Of a DNA stretch of 64,000 bases, positions 18,639 to 26,522 are shown piece after piece. Positions within the stretch are counted from its first letter, which is position 1, and each line of letters opens with the position of its first letter. The position numbers and the translations under genes are program-made. The notes beneath the pieces were generated by a model that was not told where the DNA came from, searched no databases, and worked only from the letters and a program-made list of their open reading frames with translations. The stretch lies in the NCBI GenBank assembly GCA_902462155.1, contig CABQAQ010000001.1, positions 186,001 to 250,000 on the forward strand. The letters are read 5' to 3'. This stretch comes from an uncultured bacterium. GTDB taxonomy: Bacteria; Cyanobacteriota; Vampirovibrionia; Gastranaerophilales; Gastranaerophilaceae.

Positions 18639-19295
18639 TTACTGTTCGTTTACGGCTACATTTACTAATGATGGTCGTAATATCTTTTCTCCAAGTTTAT
18701 AACCTTTTTGTAGTTCTTGTATTATTGTATGATCCTCATAATCATTTGTTGGTGTTTGCATTACTGCTTCGTGCAGATTTGGATCAAATTTTTGATTTTC
18801 TGTGGTTATTTTTTCAAGACCTAATTTTTCAAGCGAATCTACGACCTGTTTATGTAGAATTTCAAAGTTCTCTTTTGCTTTCTCTACATTATCTATTGTA
18901 TCAAATGTTTTTTCTGCTCTAGCAAAATTATCTAATACTTCTATCATTTTTTGAAGTGATTTTTCTAATCCATAATTTAATAATTGTTCTCGTTCTGCTG
19001 CTTGTCTTTTTCTATAATTATCAAAATCAGCTGCTAGCCTTACATATTGATTGTTTAATGCCTCAAATTTCTTTTTTAAAGCTTCATCATCGTTGTTAGT
19101 ATTTTCTTCAATCATATTCTTTTCTTCGAAATACTCTTCATTGCCTTTATTATTTTCGGACTCATCTTTTTTTTCTGATTCTACATTCATTTCTTCGTCT
19201 AGTAGTTTACTTTGATTAGACTCGTCTTCTTTTGGACTAAATGGATTTTTAAAATGTTTTTTTTCTTTATTATGTTCTTTTTTATTTTTACTCAT
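18639..19295 (-). CDS. grpE: Nucleotide exchange factor GrpE
   Basis: This 218-residue protein releases ADP from DnaK. The N-terminal 75 residues are highly charged and disordered (KKEHNKEKKHFKNPF and Glu-rich runs), which is common in GrpE. A long coiled coil follows (NNQYVRLAADFDNYRKRQ). The C-terminal beta domain carries the conserved LHEAVMQT...I..ELQKGYKLGEKILRPSLVNV. It is the first gene of the grpE-dnaJ-propeller-methyltransferase run. I saw no clear CIRCE inverted repeat upstream, so heat control by HrcA is not evident here. Confidence 0.96.
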   Translation of the reverse strand: MSKNKKEHNKEKKHFKNPFSPKEDESNQSKLLDEEMNVESEKKDESENNKGNEEYFEEKNMIEENTNNDDEALKKKFEALNNQYVRLAADFDNYRKRQAAEREQLLNYGLEKSLQKMIEVLDNFARAEKTFDTIDNVEKAKENFEILHKQVVDSLEKLGLEKITTENQKFDPNLHEAVMQTPTNDYEDHTIIQELQKGYKLGEKILRPSLVNVAVNEQ

Positions 19296-19414
19296 GGTTT
19301 CACCTTAATTTCAAACTATAAATATATTATAGTTTAATAAAAATTATACTCCAATATTTTTAACTATTTTTTAACAATTTATAACACACTTATTAATTAT
19401 TAATAGATATATGA

Positions 19415-20320
19415 TCAATAGAATACTTTTACACCTGCACCATTTCCGGTTCCGTAATTATTTGTATAAGAATAATTATTACTTGAAAAATTACTTTGTG
19501 TTCCATATTGTGATGGACTCTGCTGTAAATACGGATCATAAATTTGAGGTGTAAATCCTGTCATTGTTCCGCCTGAAATTATACTTCCAAGCATATTTTT
19601 CAAAAATCCTGTTATACCGCCTGTTGAACCTGTATTATTTATAAATGGAATATTCCCGTTTCTTATTATTGGGGGTGTACCTATTTGATTATAATATGGA
19701 TTAAATCCATTATTCATAATGTTTTGTCCATATATACTACTACCTGTTCCATAATTATTTAAAACATTACTGTTATTATAACCGATTATATTACTATTAT
19801 TTGCTGCTGTAACAAGAGTGTTATATCTATTTCCTAAATTACCACTTTGATAGCTACCAAAAACTTTTTGCTCAAGGCCTAAAATACGCTGTTCTATAGG
19901 TAGTTTTGGATAACTTTTACCTAAATATTTTACTTCTAATTGGCTTAGAACATTCTTTGATATATTTGGATAAAAACATCCTGAATCTACATTATTTAGT
20001 ATATTATCCACTCTTTGAGCTAATGCTACATTTGGATAATCCCTTTTAAATATACGATTCTCTAACCTGCTTAATCTATTATATATATCATTATTCTCAT
20101 ATGTCCTATTAAATAATGATTTCTCTATTAAGCTTATTTTTGGATAATTTGATGATTCATTAATATTTAATAAATTATTGTTATTATAAGAACTAATAGG
20201 GTTATAACCAAAATTGTTATAACTTGGGCTAAGCGGCTCAACTTGAGTAATTGTATACGCATTTACTTCATTTGGCATATTTAAAAAAATATAAAAAATT
20301 AATAAAATTAAAATCCTCAT
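19415..20320 (-). CDS. Exported repeat protein with LE..IFG..YP motifs
   Basis: I cannot name this 301-residue protein. It starts with a signal peptide (about residues 1-22, MRILILLIFYIFLNMPNEVNA). Residues about 45-160 hold three to four copies of a 35-residue motif: a short Leu/Glu segment, then [IVK][FY]-G/x-[KR]-x-YP or x-[DS]-YP, then ...R-[IVL]-x-x-[IL]-E/L. Examples are LENRIFKRDYPNVALAQRV, LEVKYLGKSYPKLPIEQRI and LEQKVFGSYQSG. The C-terminal half is low-complexity Asn/Gly/Tyr/Ser-rich. I have seen this kind of repeat in proteins of Cyanobacteria-related lineages, from memory only. It is likely periplasmic or on the surface. It lies on the same strand as the rplS-rbgA-rnhB run. Confidence 0.65.
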   Translation of the reverse strand: MRILILLIFYIFLNMPNEVNAYTITQVEPLSPSYNNFGYNPISSYNNNNLLNINESSNYPKISLIEKSLFNRTYENNDIYNRLSRLENRIFKRDYPNVALAQRVDNILNNVDSGCFYPNISKNVLSQLEVKYLGKSYPKLPIEQRILGLEQKVFGSYQSGNLGNRYNTLVTAANNSNIIGYNNSNVLNNYGTGSSIYGQNIMNNGFNPYYNQIGTPPIIRNGNIPFINNTGSTGGITGFLKNMLGSIISGGTMTGFTPQIYDPYLQQSPSQYGTQSNFSSNNYSYTNNYGTGNGAGVKVFY

Positions 20321-20387
20321 ACTCAGATAATATTTAATTCTATACTTTTTTTCATTACTCTGTTTACTATTTTATCCGGATTACTTT

Positions 20388-21077
20388 TTATTTTAAATTA
20401 CGTATTAATTCAATAGATTTTGCTATTTCTTTATCTAATAGATCCATTTGTTTTTTTATTTTATCCGGATGGTATTTTATACCTTCTTCTGTTGTATATA
20501 GCATATACTTAGAGTAAGTCTGGGCTTCATATCTTAATGTTGCAACACTCCTGCTTAATTTTGATAAATTTAATAAATTTTTATAAACTACATAATTTTT
20601 TTCAACTTTATTTCCATATTTATTTTCAATATAAGCTATATTATCAATAAGGTTATTTATTTTTGCTATAAATCGGCCTATATTCTCTTTGTCCGATTTA
20701 CTTGATTGCTGTAATTTTAGTAAAATAAGATAAATATCATATACATCAGTTGAAAATTCACTTTTCTTACGTTGTTTTAATATTATATTTACATACTGTT
20801 TATTTTCTAGAGGAGCTTTTTTTAACTTCTCTTTTTCCATTTCAATACTCGATTTAAATGGGGCACTAGATTCTGTTTTAGGTGTTAATTTCTTAAATTC
20901 TTCTTTTAAATCAGGTAAAGTACCAACATATCCTTTATTTTCAGCTTCTGTAGCTTGATATGTATTCTTTTTGTTAACTTTAAATAATGAAAAACTAAAA
21001 CACTTTAGATTTATTGAAAAAAAAGATATTAATATTATTAAAAAAATACTTAAATCCTTTTTATATTCTTTTTTCAT
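20388..21077 (-). CDS. Exported or membrane-anchored helical protein
   Basis: I do not recognise this 229-residue protein. Residues 9-30 form a hydrophobic segment after a Lys-rich start (LSIFLIILISFFSINLKCFSF), fitting a signal peptide or anchor; a Cys at about residue 26 is not in a good lipobox. The rest is Lys/Glu-rich and helical, with a long probable coiled coil from about residue 110 to the end. The ATG overlaps the rnhB stop by 4 bases (ATGA), so it is translationally linked to rnhB. The next gene on the strand is the repeat protein at 19415-20320, 67 bases on. Confidence 0.65.
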   Translation of the reverse strand: MKKEYKKDLSIFLIILISFFSINLKCFSFSLFKVNKKNTYQATEAENKGYVGTLPDLKEEFKKLTPKTESSAPFKSSIEMEKEKLKKAPLENKQYVNIILKQRKKSEFSTDVYDIYLILLKLQQSSKSDKENIGRFIAKINNLIDNIAYIENKYGNKVEKNYVVYKNLLNLSKLSRSVATLRYEAQTYSKYMLYTTEEGIKYHPDKIKKQMDLLDKEIAKSIELIRNLK

Positions 21078-21769
21078 AAATTACCTTTTATTTTTAGTTC
21101 CTTTTTTAAAAAATGTTTTTCTAAAAATTTTCTACGATGAAATTTACTTACCCCATAATTATCTATGGCATTTAAATGTTCTTTTGTCAAATATCCTTTA
21201 TTATTATCCCATTTATAATAAGGATATTCTATATGTAAAGTTTTCATATAATGATCACGTTTAACTTTAGCTAATATACTTGCAGCTGCTATAGTTGCTG
21301 AATGTGAATCCCCTTTTATTACGTATTTTTGGTTTATATTAAACTCTTTTATTAATTTATTTCCATCTATAAGTATTATAGATTCATTCTCTTTAAATTT
21401 ATAATGAGTTTTTAATTGATCTAAAACATCTAAACAAGCACGTTTCATTGCTAGAAGTGAGGCATTTAATATATTATACTTCTCTATTTCTTCAACACTT
21501 GCGGTTTTTATTGAATAAAAACTATTCTCTATAATTATATTAAATAATTCTTCTCTTATTTTTTCTGTAAGCTTTTTAGAATCATTTAATTTTTCTAATA
21601 AATTTTTATCAGCTGAAAAAAAACTACTTTTAAAACATACGCAAGAAGCATAAACATCTCCGGCTCCAGGACCTCGCCCTGCTTCATCTGTTCCTAGTAT
21701 ATATTTAATATTTTCATTTAGAAATTTTTTATCAAATTCAAATAAACTTTTATTAACAAGGCAGCTCAT
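21074..21769 (-). CDS. rnhB: Ribonuclease HII
   Basis: This 231-residue enzyme cuts the RNA strand of RNA/DNA hybrids and removes misincorporated ribonucleotides. The active-site residues are visible: Asp28 and Glu29 in GTDEAGRGPGAGDVYA, the Asp of ILIDGNK, and the DSHSATIAAASILAKVKRD segment. The usual motif reads DEAGRGPLAGPV; here GAGDV replaces LAGPV, a mild change. It sits in the familiar rplS-rbgA-rnhB order. It overlaps rbgA by 17 bases and the next gene by 4, so it is part of a tightly packed operon. Confidence 0.95.
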   Translation of the reverse strand: MSCLVNKSLFEFDKKFLNENIKYILGTDEAGRGPGAGDVYASCVCFKSSFFSADKNLLEKLNDSKKLTEKIREELFNIIIENSFYSIKTASVEEIEKYNILNASLLAMKRACLDVLDQLKTHYKFKENESIILIDGNKLIKEFNINQKYVIKGDSHSATIAAASILAKVKRDHYMKTLHIEYPYYKWDNNKGYLTKEHLNAIDNYGVSKFHRRKFLEKHFLKKELKIKGNL

Positions 21770-22598
21770 CTAATGTAAACTTTCCTATTTTCCCACTTCT
21801 GAAATCTGTAAGTATACTATTTGCTGTTCTTGTTTCATCCGGAATATTATCTTTCAATATCCAGTTTCTATTCTTCGCTATATTATCTATTGTTATCTCT
21901 TCTTGATCATTCAGCTTATAATAATACCTTACTTGACTTTCATACTTTGTTTTTAAAATTTCTAACAAGCTATGAGCTATTGTTTCGTAATCATAGGCAT
22001 TTTCGCTTAAACCATTTACCATCGCTAGTTTTTCTGCACTTTTCTGGTCTTCCATTTTTACCGGTATTATTCCAGGAGTATCAAGTAAGTCAAATTTAGG
22101 ATTTACTCTTACCCACTGTTGTAATCTTGTAACTCCAGCTTTAGCTCCAGTCTTAGCTTTTGCAGATCTTGTAAGTTTATTTATAATACTTGATTTTCCA
22201 ACATTTGGCATCCCTACTATTACAACTCGGCTAGCCCTTGGCAAAAGACCTTTCTTTATTAGTTTCTCTATGGGCTCCTTACTTAGTTTTACAATCTGAT
22301 CTGTTAAAAATTTTACATCTAGATTGCTATTTGCTGCTGTTTTTATAACTGTTAAGCCTTCGTTTTTTGATATATATTCTACCCACTTATCTGTGTCTGT
22401 TTTATTTGCCAGATCGGATTTATTTAACAAAACAAGTCTAGGCTTATTATTCACTAGACTTGTAATATTTTTATAACTTGAACTTAAAGGAATTCTAGCA
22501 TCTCTGACTTCTATAACAACATCTACAAGATTAAGTTTTTCTTTTAACTGTTTTTCTGCTTTAGCTATATGCCCGGGATACCAATGCAAATTCCCCAT
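21753..22598 (-). CDS. rbgA: Ribosome biogenesis GTPase RbgA (YlqF)
   Basis: This 281-residue protein is a circularly permuted GTPase needed for late 50S assembly. It opens with the family signature LHWYPGHIAKAEKQL. The G motifs occur in the permuted order: G4 (LLNKSDLA, about 58-65), G1 (GMPNVGKSSIINKL, about 128-141), G2 (Thr in GAKAGVTR) and G3 (LDTPG, about 172). The C-terminal helical domain follows. It lies between rplS (16 bases upstream) and rnhB (17-base overlap), a conserved neighbourhood linking ribosome assembly genes. Confidence 0.95.
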   Translation of the reverse strand: MGNLHWYPGHIAKAEKQLKEKLNLVDVVIEVRDARIPLSSSYKNITSLVNNKPRLVLLNKSDLANKTDTDKWVEYISKNEGLTVIKTAANSNLDVKFLTDQIVKLSKEPIEKLIKKGLLPRASRVVIVGMPNVGKSSIINKLTRSAKAKTGAKAGVTRLQQWVRVNPKFDLLDTPGIIPVKMEDQKSAEKLAMVNGLSENAYDYETIAHSLLEILKTKYESQVRYYYKLNDQEEITIDNIAKNRNWILKDNIPDETRTANSILTDFRSGKIGKFTLDELPC

Positions 22599-22614
22599 TA
22601 GCTTTTATTCCTTT

Positions 22615-22968
22615 TTATCTTTTTTCTATCTTTTCTTTTATACGAGTAGCTTTACCGATTCTATCTCTTAAGTAGTATAACTTAGATCGTCTTACATGGC
22701 CTCGACGTATTATATTAATCTTTTCTATACGTGGTGAATAGATAGGAAATACTCTTTCTACTCCAACACCTTGGAATATTTTTCTAACTGTTATTGTTGC
22801 ACCTACTCCACTTCCACGTTTTTTTATAATAATACCTTCAAAGGCTTGAGTTCTTTCTTTTCCACCTTCTATGATTCTTACAAATACTTTTACTGTATCT
22901 CCTGGATTTAATTTTGGTAACTCTTTATTTGTATACTTGTCACCAATCTCTTTTACTATTGGGTTCAT
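22615..22968 (-). CDS. rplS: 50S ribosomal protein L19
   Basis: This 117-residue protein matches L19 throughout: NPGDTVKVFVRIIEGGKERTQ, FEGIIIKKRGSGVGATITVR, GVGVERVFPIYSPRIEKI and RRGHVRRSKLYYLRDRIGKA. It is a late-assembling protein at the subunit interface. The length is normal. It is the first gene of the rplS-rbgA-rnhB run. In many bacteria rimM and trmD precede rplS; they do not here, since the preceding gene on this strand is a cation transporter ending at 23081. Confidence 0.97.
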   Translation of the reverse strand: MNPIVKEIGDKYTNKELPKLNPGDTVKVFVRIIEGGKERTQAFEGIIIKKRGSGVGATITVRKIFQGVGVERVFPIYSPRIEKINIIRRGHVRRSKLYYLRDRIGKATRIKEKIEKR

Positions 22969-23080
22969 AATTCTATATTCCTTTTTTATTCTAAATTCAT
23001 TACGTTCCTAAATCATATTCAAAACAAAATAAGATATCAAGTAGTTTCATTATAATGTTCATATTTTGCAGTTACATTTT

Positions 23081-24016
23081 TTAATATTTTATCTGTTTTG
23101 TATTAATTAAATTCTTTTTATTCTTATTTAAACACATTTTGCATATAGGCTCCATATGTATAATTACTTCTGAGTTGCCTATTGCTGATTTTATATCAGA
23201 TTCTATTTTATCGCATATTATATGACCTTGTTTTATTGTAAGATTTTCATTCATACATATAATAATTTCTATTTCTTTTTTACCTCCGGCCTCTCTTGTC
23301 CTTAATTTGCATATATGATTTACTACATCTTTTGAGATATATTTCTCTACGATTTTTATTATTTTTTCTTTTTCTTCTATGGGTAAACTTTCATCAAGTA
23401 AATTTTTTATTGTTTTTTGGCATATTTTATATCCCGCTTTAAATATTAATAAGGACACTATAATTGCAATTATAGGATCTATAATATATATATTTGTAAA
23501 TTTTATTGCAACTAATGCTAACATTACAGAAACAGATGTGTATATATCTGTTCGTAAATGTTCAGCATCAGCAAATAAAGCTATTGAATTATTTCTTTTT
23601 GCTACTATGAATAAATATTTACTTACTAATATATTTACAATTATTGCTATTAGCATAACTATAATTCCATAACTTGAATTAAAGCTATTATTCTGCGTGA
23701 AAAATATTTTATTAACTGACTCGTATACTATATAAATAGAAGCTAAAATAATTAATAACCCTTCTATTAATCCTGATAAATCTTCATATTTGTTATATCC
23801 AAATTCATATCTGGAATCAGGAGGTCTGGAGGATTTGTTTATTGCAAAAAATGCAATCAAAGATGCCAATAAATCACTTAAGGAGTGTAAAACTTCTGAT
23901 ATTATACTTATTGATCCACTTACATATCCTACAATAAATTTTAATAATGTTAACGTAACATTTGATATTATTGAAATAAATGCAGCGATCTTTTTTTCAT
24001 TGATATTTTTTATCAC
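23081..24016 (-). CDS. Cation diffusion facilitator (CDF) family metal exporter
   Basis: This 311-residue membrane protein has six predicted helices in the first 200 residues and a cytoplasmic ferredoxin-like C-terminal domain. The transport-site motifs are H-x-x-x-D in helix 2 (HSLSD) and H-x-x-x-D in helix 5 (EHLRTD). The H-x-x-x-D pairs fit Zn/Fe/Co rather than Mn specificity, though this is only a guide. The C-terminus ends with a Cys/His-rich tail (HMEPICKMCLNKNKKN). It starts 11 bases after the FliT-like gene on the same strand and could be cotranscribed with the flagellar chaperone genes. Confidence 0.9.
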   Translation of the reverse strand: MIKNINEKKIAAFISIISNVTLTLLKFIVGYVSGSISIISEVLHSLSDLLASLIAFFAINKSSRPPDSRYEFGYNKYEDLSGLIEGLLIILASIYIVYESVNKIFFTQNNSFNSSYGIIVMLIAIIVNILVSKYLFIVAKRNNSIALFADAEHLRTDIYTSVSVMLALVAIKFTNIYIIDPIIAIIVSLLIFKAGYKICQKTIKNLLDESLPIEEKEKIIKIVEKYISKDVVNHICKLRTREAGGKKEIEIIICMNENLTIKQGHIICDKIESDIKSAIGNSEVIIHMEPICKMCLNKNKKNLINTKQIKY

Positions 24017-24027
24017 GCTTTTTATTT

Positions 24028-24387
24028 CTACTTTCTAAAATCTAATATATTCCCTTTATTCTCTTTATATGTCATATATGCTGATAATAATTTATTACCT
24101 TCTGAAGCTTTATTTATTAACTTTTCAGTCTCTTTTTTTCTCTTTTCTAATATCTCTATATTTTTTTTTTCATTTTCATTGATTTTTTTTATTATATCTG
24201 CAAATTCAATTCTATATGTTTTATCTATATCTTCTTTATATTTATTTAATTCTGAAATTACCTTATCTTTTAATTCCATTAATACAAAAATCTCACTATA
24301 ATTGTCGGCTTCTATCATTTCTGAAATCTGTATAGAAAGATTATAAAGCTTTTTATAGCCCATTTGTATATTCTCATATTTTCCCAA
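24028..24387 (-). CDS. Probable flagellar export chaperone (FliT/FlgN-like)
   Basis: This 119-residue protein is wholly helical and polar. It has an N-terminal YKKLYNLSIQISEMIEADNY segment followed by LMELKDKVISELNKYKE, which resembles the first helices of FliT/FlgN chaperones. The call rests mainly on context: it follows fliS by 33 bases in the usual FliT position. FliT binds the filament cap protein FliD in family members. Sequence in this family is poorly conserved, so another small coiled-coil protein is possible. Confidence 0.55.
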   Translation of the reverse strand: MGKYENIQMGYKKLYNLSIQISEMIEADNYSEIFVLMELKDKVISELNKYKEDIDKTYRIEFADIIKKINENEKKNIEILEKRKKETEKLINKASEGNKLLSAYMTYKENKGNILDFRK

Positions 24388-24420
24388 TTTTTCTTCCTTT
24401 TTTCTTTTCTTCTTTTATAA

Positions 24421-24840
24421 CTAGCTATTATAATAACTATCCTCATTGTCATCATTATAATTATATGTTTCGGCTTTGACTTTATTATTTTCTAAAATTG
24501 CTTTTTTCCAAGTATCTCTTAATCCTTTTAAATGTTCAATAACTTCATCTATTGGATTGATATCTTTTTTTATATTTGCTTCTATAAGCCTTTTTATATA
24601 ATAGCTGTAAAGACCGGATAAGTTTTCATAAAGTTCTGTATTAATATCTTTATTTAGACTGTTTTGTAATTCTTGTATAATCTTTTGTGCCTTTATAAGA
24701 CAATTATGCGAATTTTCAATCTCTTTTTTTTCTATGAATATTTTAGATTGCATTAAGTTTTTTATAGCTCCATCATATAGCAAGATTAATATCTGCTCAG
24801 GTGTTGATGTTTCTATTTGATTTTTTAAATAAGGGTTCAT
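24421..24840 (-). CDS. fliS: Flagellar export chaperone FliS
   Basis: This 139-residue protein carries the FliS pattern: YLKNQIETSTPEQILILLYDGAI at the start, then a helix ending in KAQKIIQELQNSLN, a central NLSGLYSYYIKRLIEAN helix, and the late VIEHLKGLRDTWKKAI. FliS caps flagellin in the cytoplasm before export. A strong ribosome site (AAGGAG) lies 9 nt before the ATG. It lies between a FlaG-like gene (31 bases upstream) and a FliT-like gene (33 bases downstream), so the cell probably makes flagella or a relic of them. Flagellin and fliD are not in the window. Confidence 0.9.
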   Translation of the reverse strand: MNPYLKNQIETSTPEQILILLYDGAIKNLMQSKIFIEKKEIENSHNCLIKAQKIIQELQNSLNKDINTELYENLSGLYSYYIKRLIEANIKKDINPIDEVIEHLKGLRDTWKKAILENNKVKAETYNYNDDNEDSYYNS

Positions 24841-24871
24841 ATATTTTTATCTCCTTAATTAAATTATATTA

Positions 24872-25387
24872 CTATATTTTAGTATTAATAAAAAGCCCCT
24901 TTGAAAATTGTAATTTTTTTATAATCATAGATAAATCTTCGATGTCTATACTTTCTATTACATTTTTACTTTGTGGATCAATTATCTCTATTGAATTTGT
25001 ATCTTGATTAAAATAAATTTTATATTTTATATTGTTTATTAATTTTACTTTTTCTTTCTGCTTATTTCTCTTTGAATAATTATTATCTGATTTTGATAAA
25101 ATCTCCTTTTGGGTTACATTATTTTTTTCTTGTTTTTGTTCATCATCTTTTTTTTCTTCTTCTTCGTTAGCTTCTTCATCAGAAACTACAATATATTTAT
25201 CAGCATAATCTTCTTGTTCTTCTTCATTTTTAGGTACGACTTTTTTTTTCTTTACAGATTCATCTACATCTTTTATCATAAATTGTGAATTCTTTTTTAT
25301 TGATTCTTTTACATTCTCATTATGAACTAAAGATGTTTTATCCTGTGATAAACCTAGACTTCTTATTGATAAACCATCAAGACCCAT
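24872..25387 (-). CDS. FlaG-like protein
   Basis: This 171-residue protein has a polar, Lys/Glu-rich first two thirds (an acidic run at about 55-85). Its C-terminal domain of about 60 residues resembles FlaG: IKYKIYFNQDTNSIEIIDPQ followed by VIESIDIEDLSMIIKKL, matching the family pattern of a beta hairpin with 'id..t...V.kIp..e'. FlaG proteins influence flagellar filament length and lie beside fliS and fliD in many bacteria. Placement just before fliS supports the call. It is the first gene of the cluster; the divergent asparaginase gene starts at 25497. Confidence 0.65.
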   Translation of the reverse strand: MGLDGLSIRSLGLSQDKTSLVHNENVKESIKKNSQFMIKDVDESVKKKKVVPKNEEEQEDYADKYIVVSDEEANEEEEKKDDEQKQEKNNVTQKEILSKSDNNYSKRNKQKEKVKLINNIKYKIYFNQDTNSIEIIDPQSKNVIESIDIEDLSMIIKKLQFSKGLFINTKI

Positions 25388-25496
25388 ATTATTTAATAAT
25401 CCTTATCTTTTTATTGTATTATAATACTTTTTATAATAAATTTAAATAATCTATTCTAAAAATAATAAAATTGTTATTAGGAAAACCTTTGTTGTT

Positions 25497-26489
25497 ATGA
25501 ATAATTATAAATATGAAAGCGAATTACTCTTAAAATATATAAGAGATGGATTAATAGAAGAAGAGCATTTTGGTAATGTTGTTTTAGTAAATAAAGAAGA
25601 AAAAATATTAGAAATAGGAAAAGAAAATTCCTACCAATTTTTTCAGAGATCTTGTGCCAAACCTTTATTTGCTACTTTGATGATAGATTATGAAACAGAT
25701 AAATATTATAACTTAGCTTTAGAAGAGATAGCTATATGTGCTTCTTCTCATAGTGGGGATATTTATCATTTAGAAATTTTAAAGAATTTATTATCAAAAA
25801 TAAAACTCGATGAAAAATATTTAAAATGTTATATACACGATCCAATAAGTATAGAAGAAAAGAAAAGGTTAATAAAAGAAGAAAAATTACCATCAGTTCT
25901 TCATAATAATTGTAGCGGTAAACATCTTTTATATCTAGGTATATGTAAGCAAAAAAATTGGGATTTATTAACTTATAATCAAATAAATCATCCGTTACAA
26001 ATAAGATTAAAAAATAAAATAATAGAGTTATGCAATCTGAAAAAAAAACCTAAAATAACTAAAGATGGTTGTACTGTCCCTATATTTGCGACAACATTAT
26101 CTCAGTTAGCGCAAGGTTTTTTAAATGTATTTACGGATAGTAAGTATAAAAAAATATTAAATGCGTATAAAAATTATCCAAAATTAATTGGAGGAAATAG
26201 TAGACTTGATACTTTAATCATGGAAAATTGTGATAATTTAATAGCAAAAAATGGAGCTTCTGGATTATGCACAATTGCAAATATAAGTAAAGAGCAGTGT
26301 CTGGTTATAAAAATGACAACATCTGACCAAAAAGCAAGGGCGATTGTAGCTTTAGAGTTATTATATCAACTAGGTTGGATTAATCTTCAGAAATTTATAG
26401 AATTAAAAAAGATATCTATTTTTGATTTTGATATAAAAATACTTAATGGCGAAAAGGTCGGAGAAATAACACCAACCTTTAAGATATAA
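25497..26489 (+). CDS. L-asparaginase, AnsA/COG4448 (Rhizobium-type) family
   Basis: This 330-residue protein belongs to the asparaginase family distinct from the E. coli enzymes. The S-x-x-K motif is at Ser52/Lys55 (QRSCAKPLF), SSHSGD is near residue 85, and C-S-G-K-H is at Cys139/Lys142. These match the catalytic pairs described for the Rhizobium etli enzyme. It should hydrolyse asparagine to aspartate and ammonia. No signal peptide is seen, so it is cytoplasmic. The length is typical. It is transcribed alone, divergent from the FlaG-like gene and convergent with the acyl-CoA ligase gene. Confidence 0.85.
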   Translation: MNNYKYESELLLKYIRDGLIEEEHFGNVVLVNKEEKILEIGKENSYQFFQRSCAKPLFATLMIDYETDKYYNLALEEIAICASSHSGDIYHLEILKNLLSKIKLDEKYLKCYIHDPISIEEKKRLIKEEKLPSVLHNNCSGKHLLYLGICKQKNWDLLTYNQINHPLQIRLKNKIIELCNLKKKPKITKDGCTVPIFATTLSQLAQGFLNVFTDSKYKKILNAYKNYPKLIGGNSRLDTLIMENCDNLIAKNGASGLCTIANISKEQCLVIKMTTSDQKARAIVALELLYQLGWINLQKFIELKKISIFDFDIKILNGEKVGEITPTFKI

Positions 26490-26522
26490 AATTTGTATTA
26501 AAATTTAAATCTACTTTAAAAT

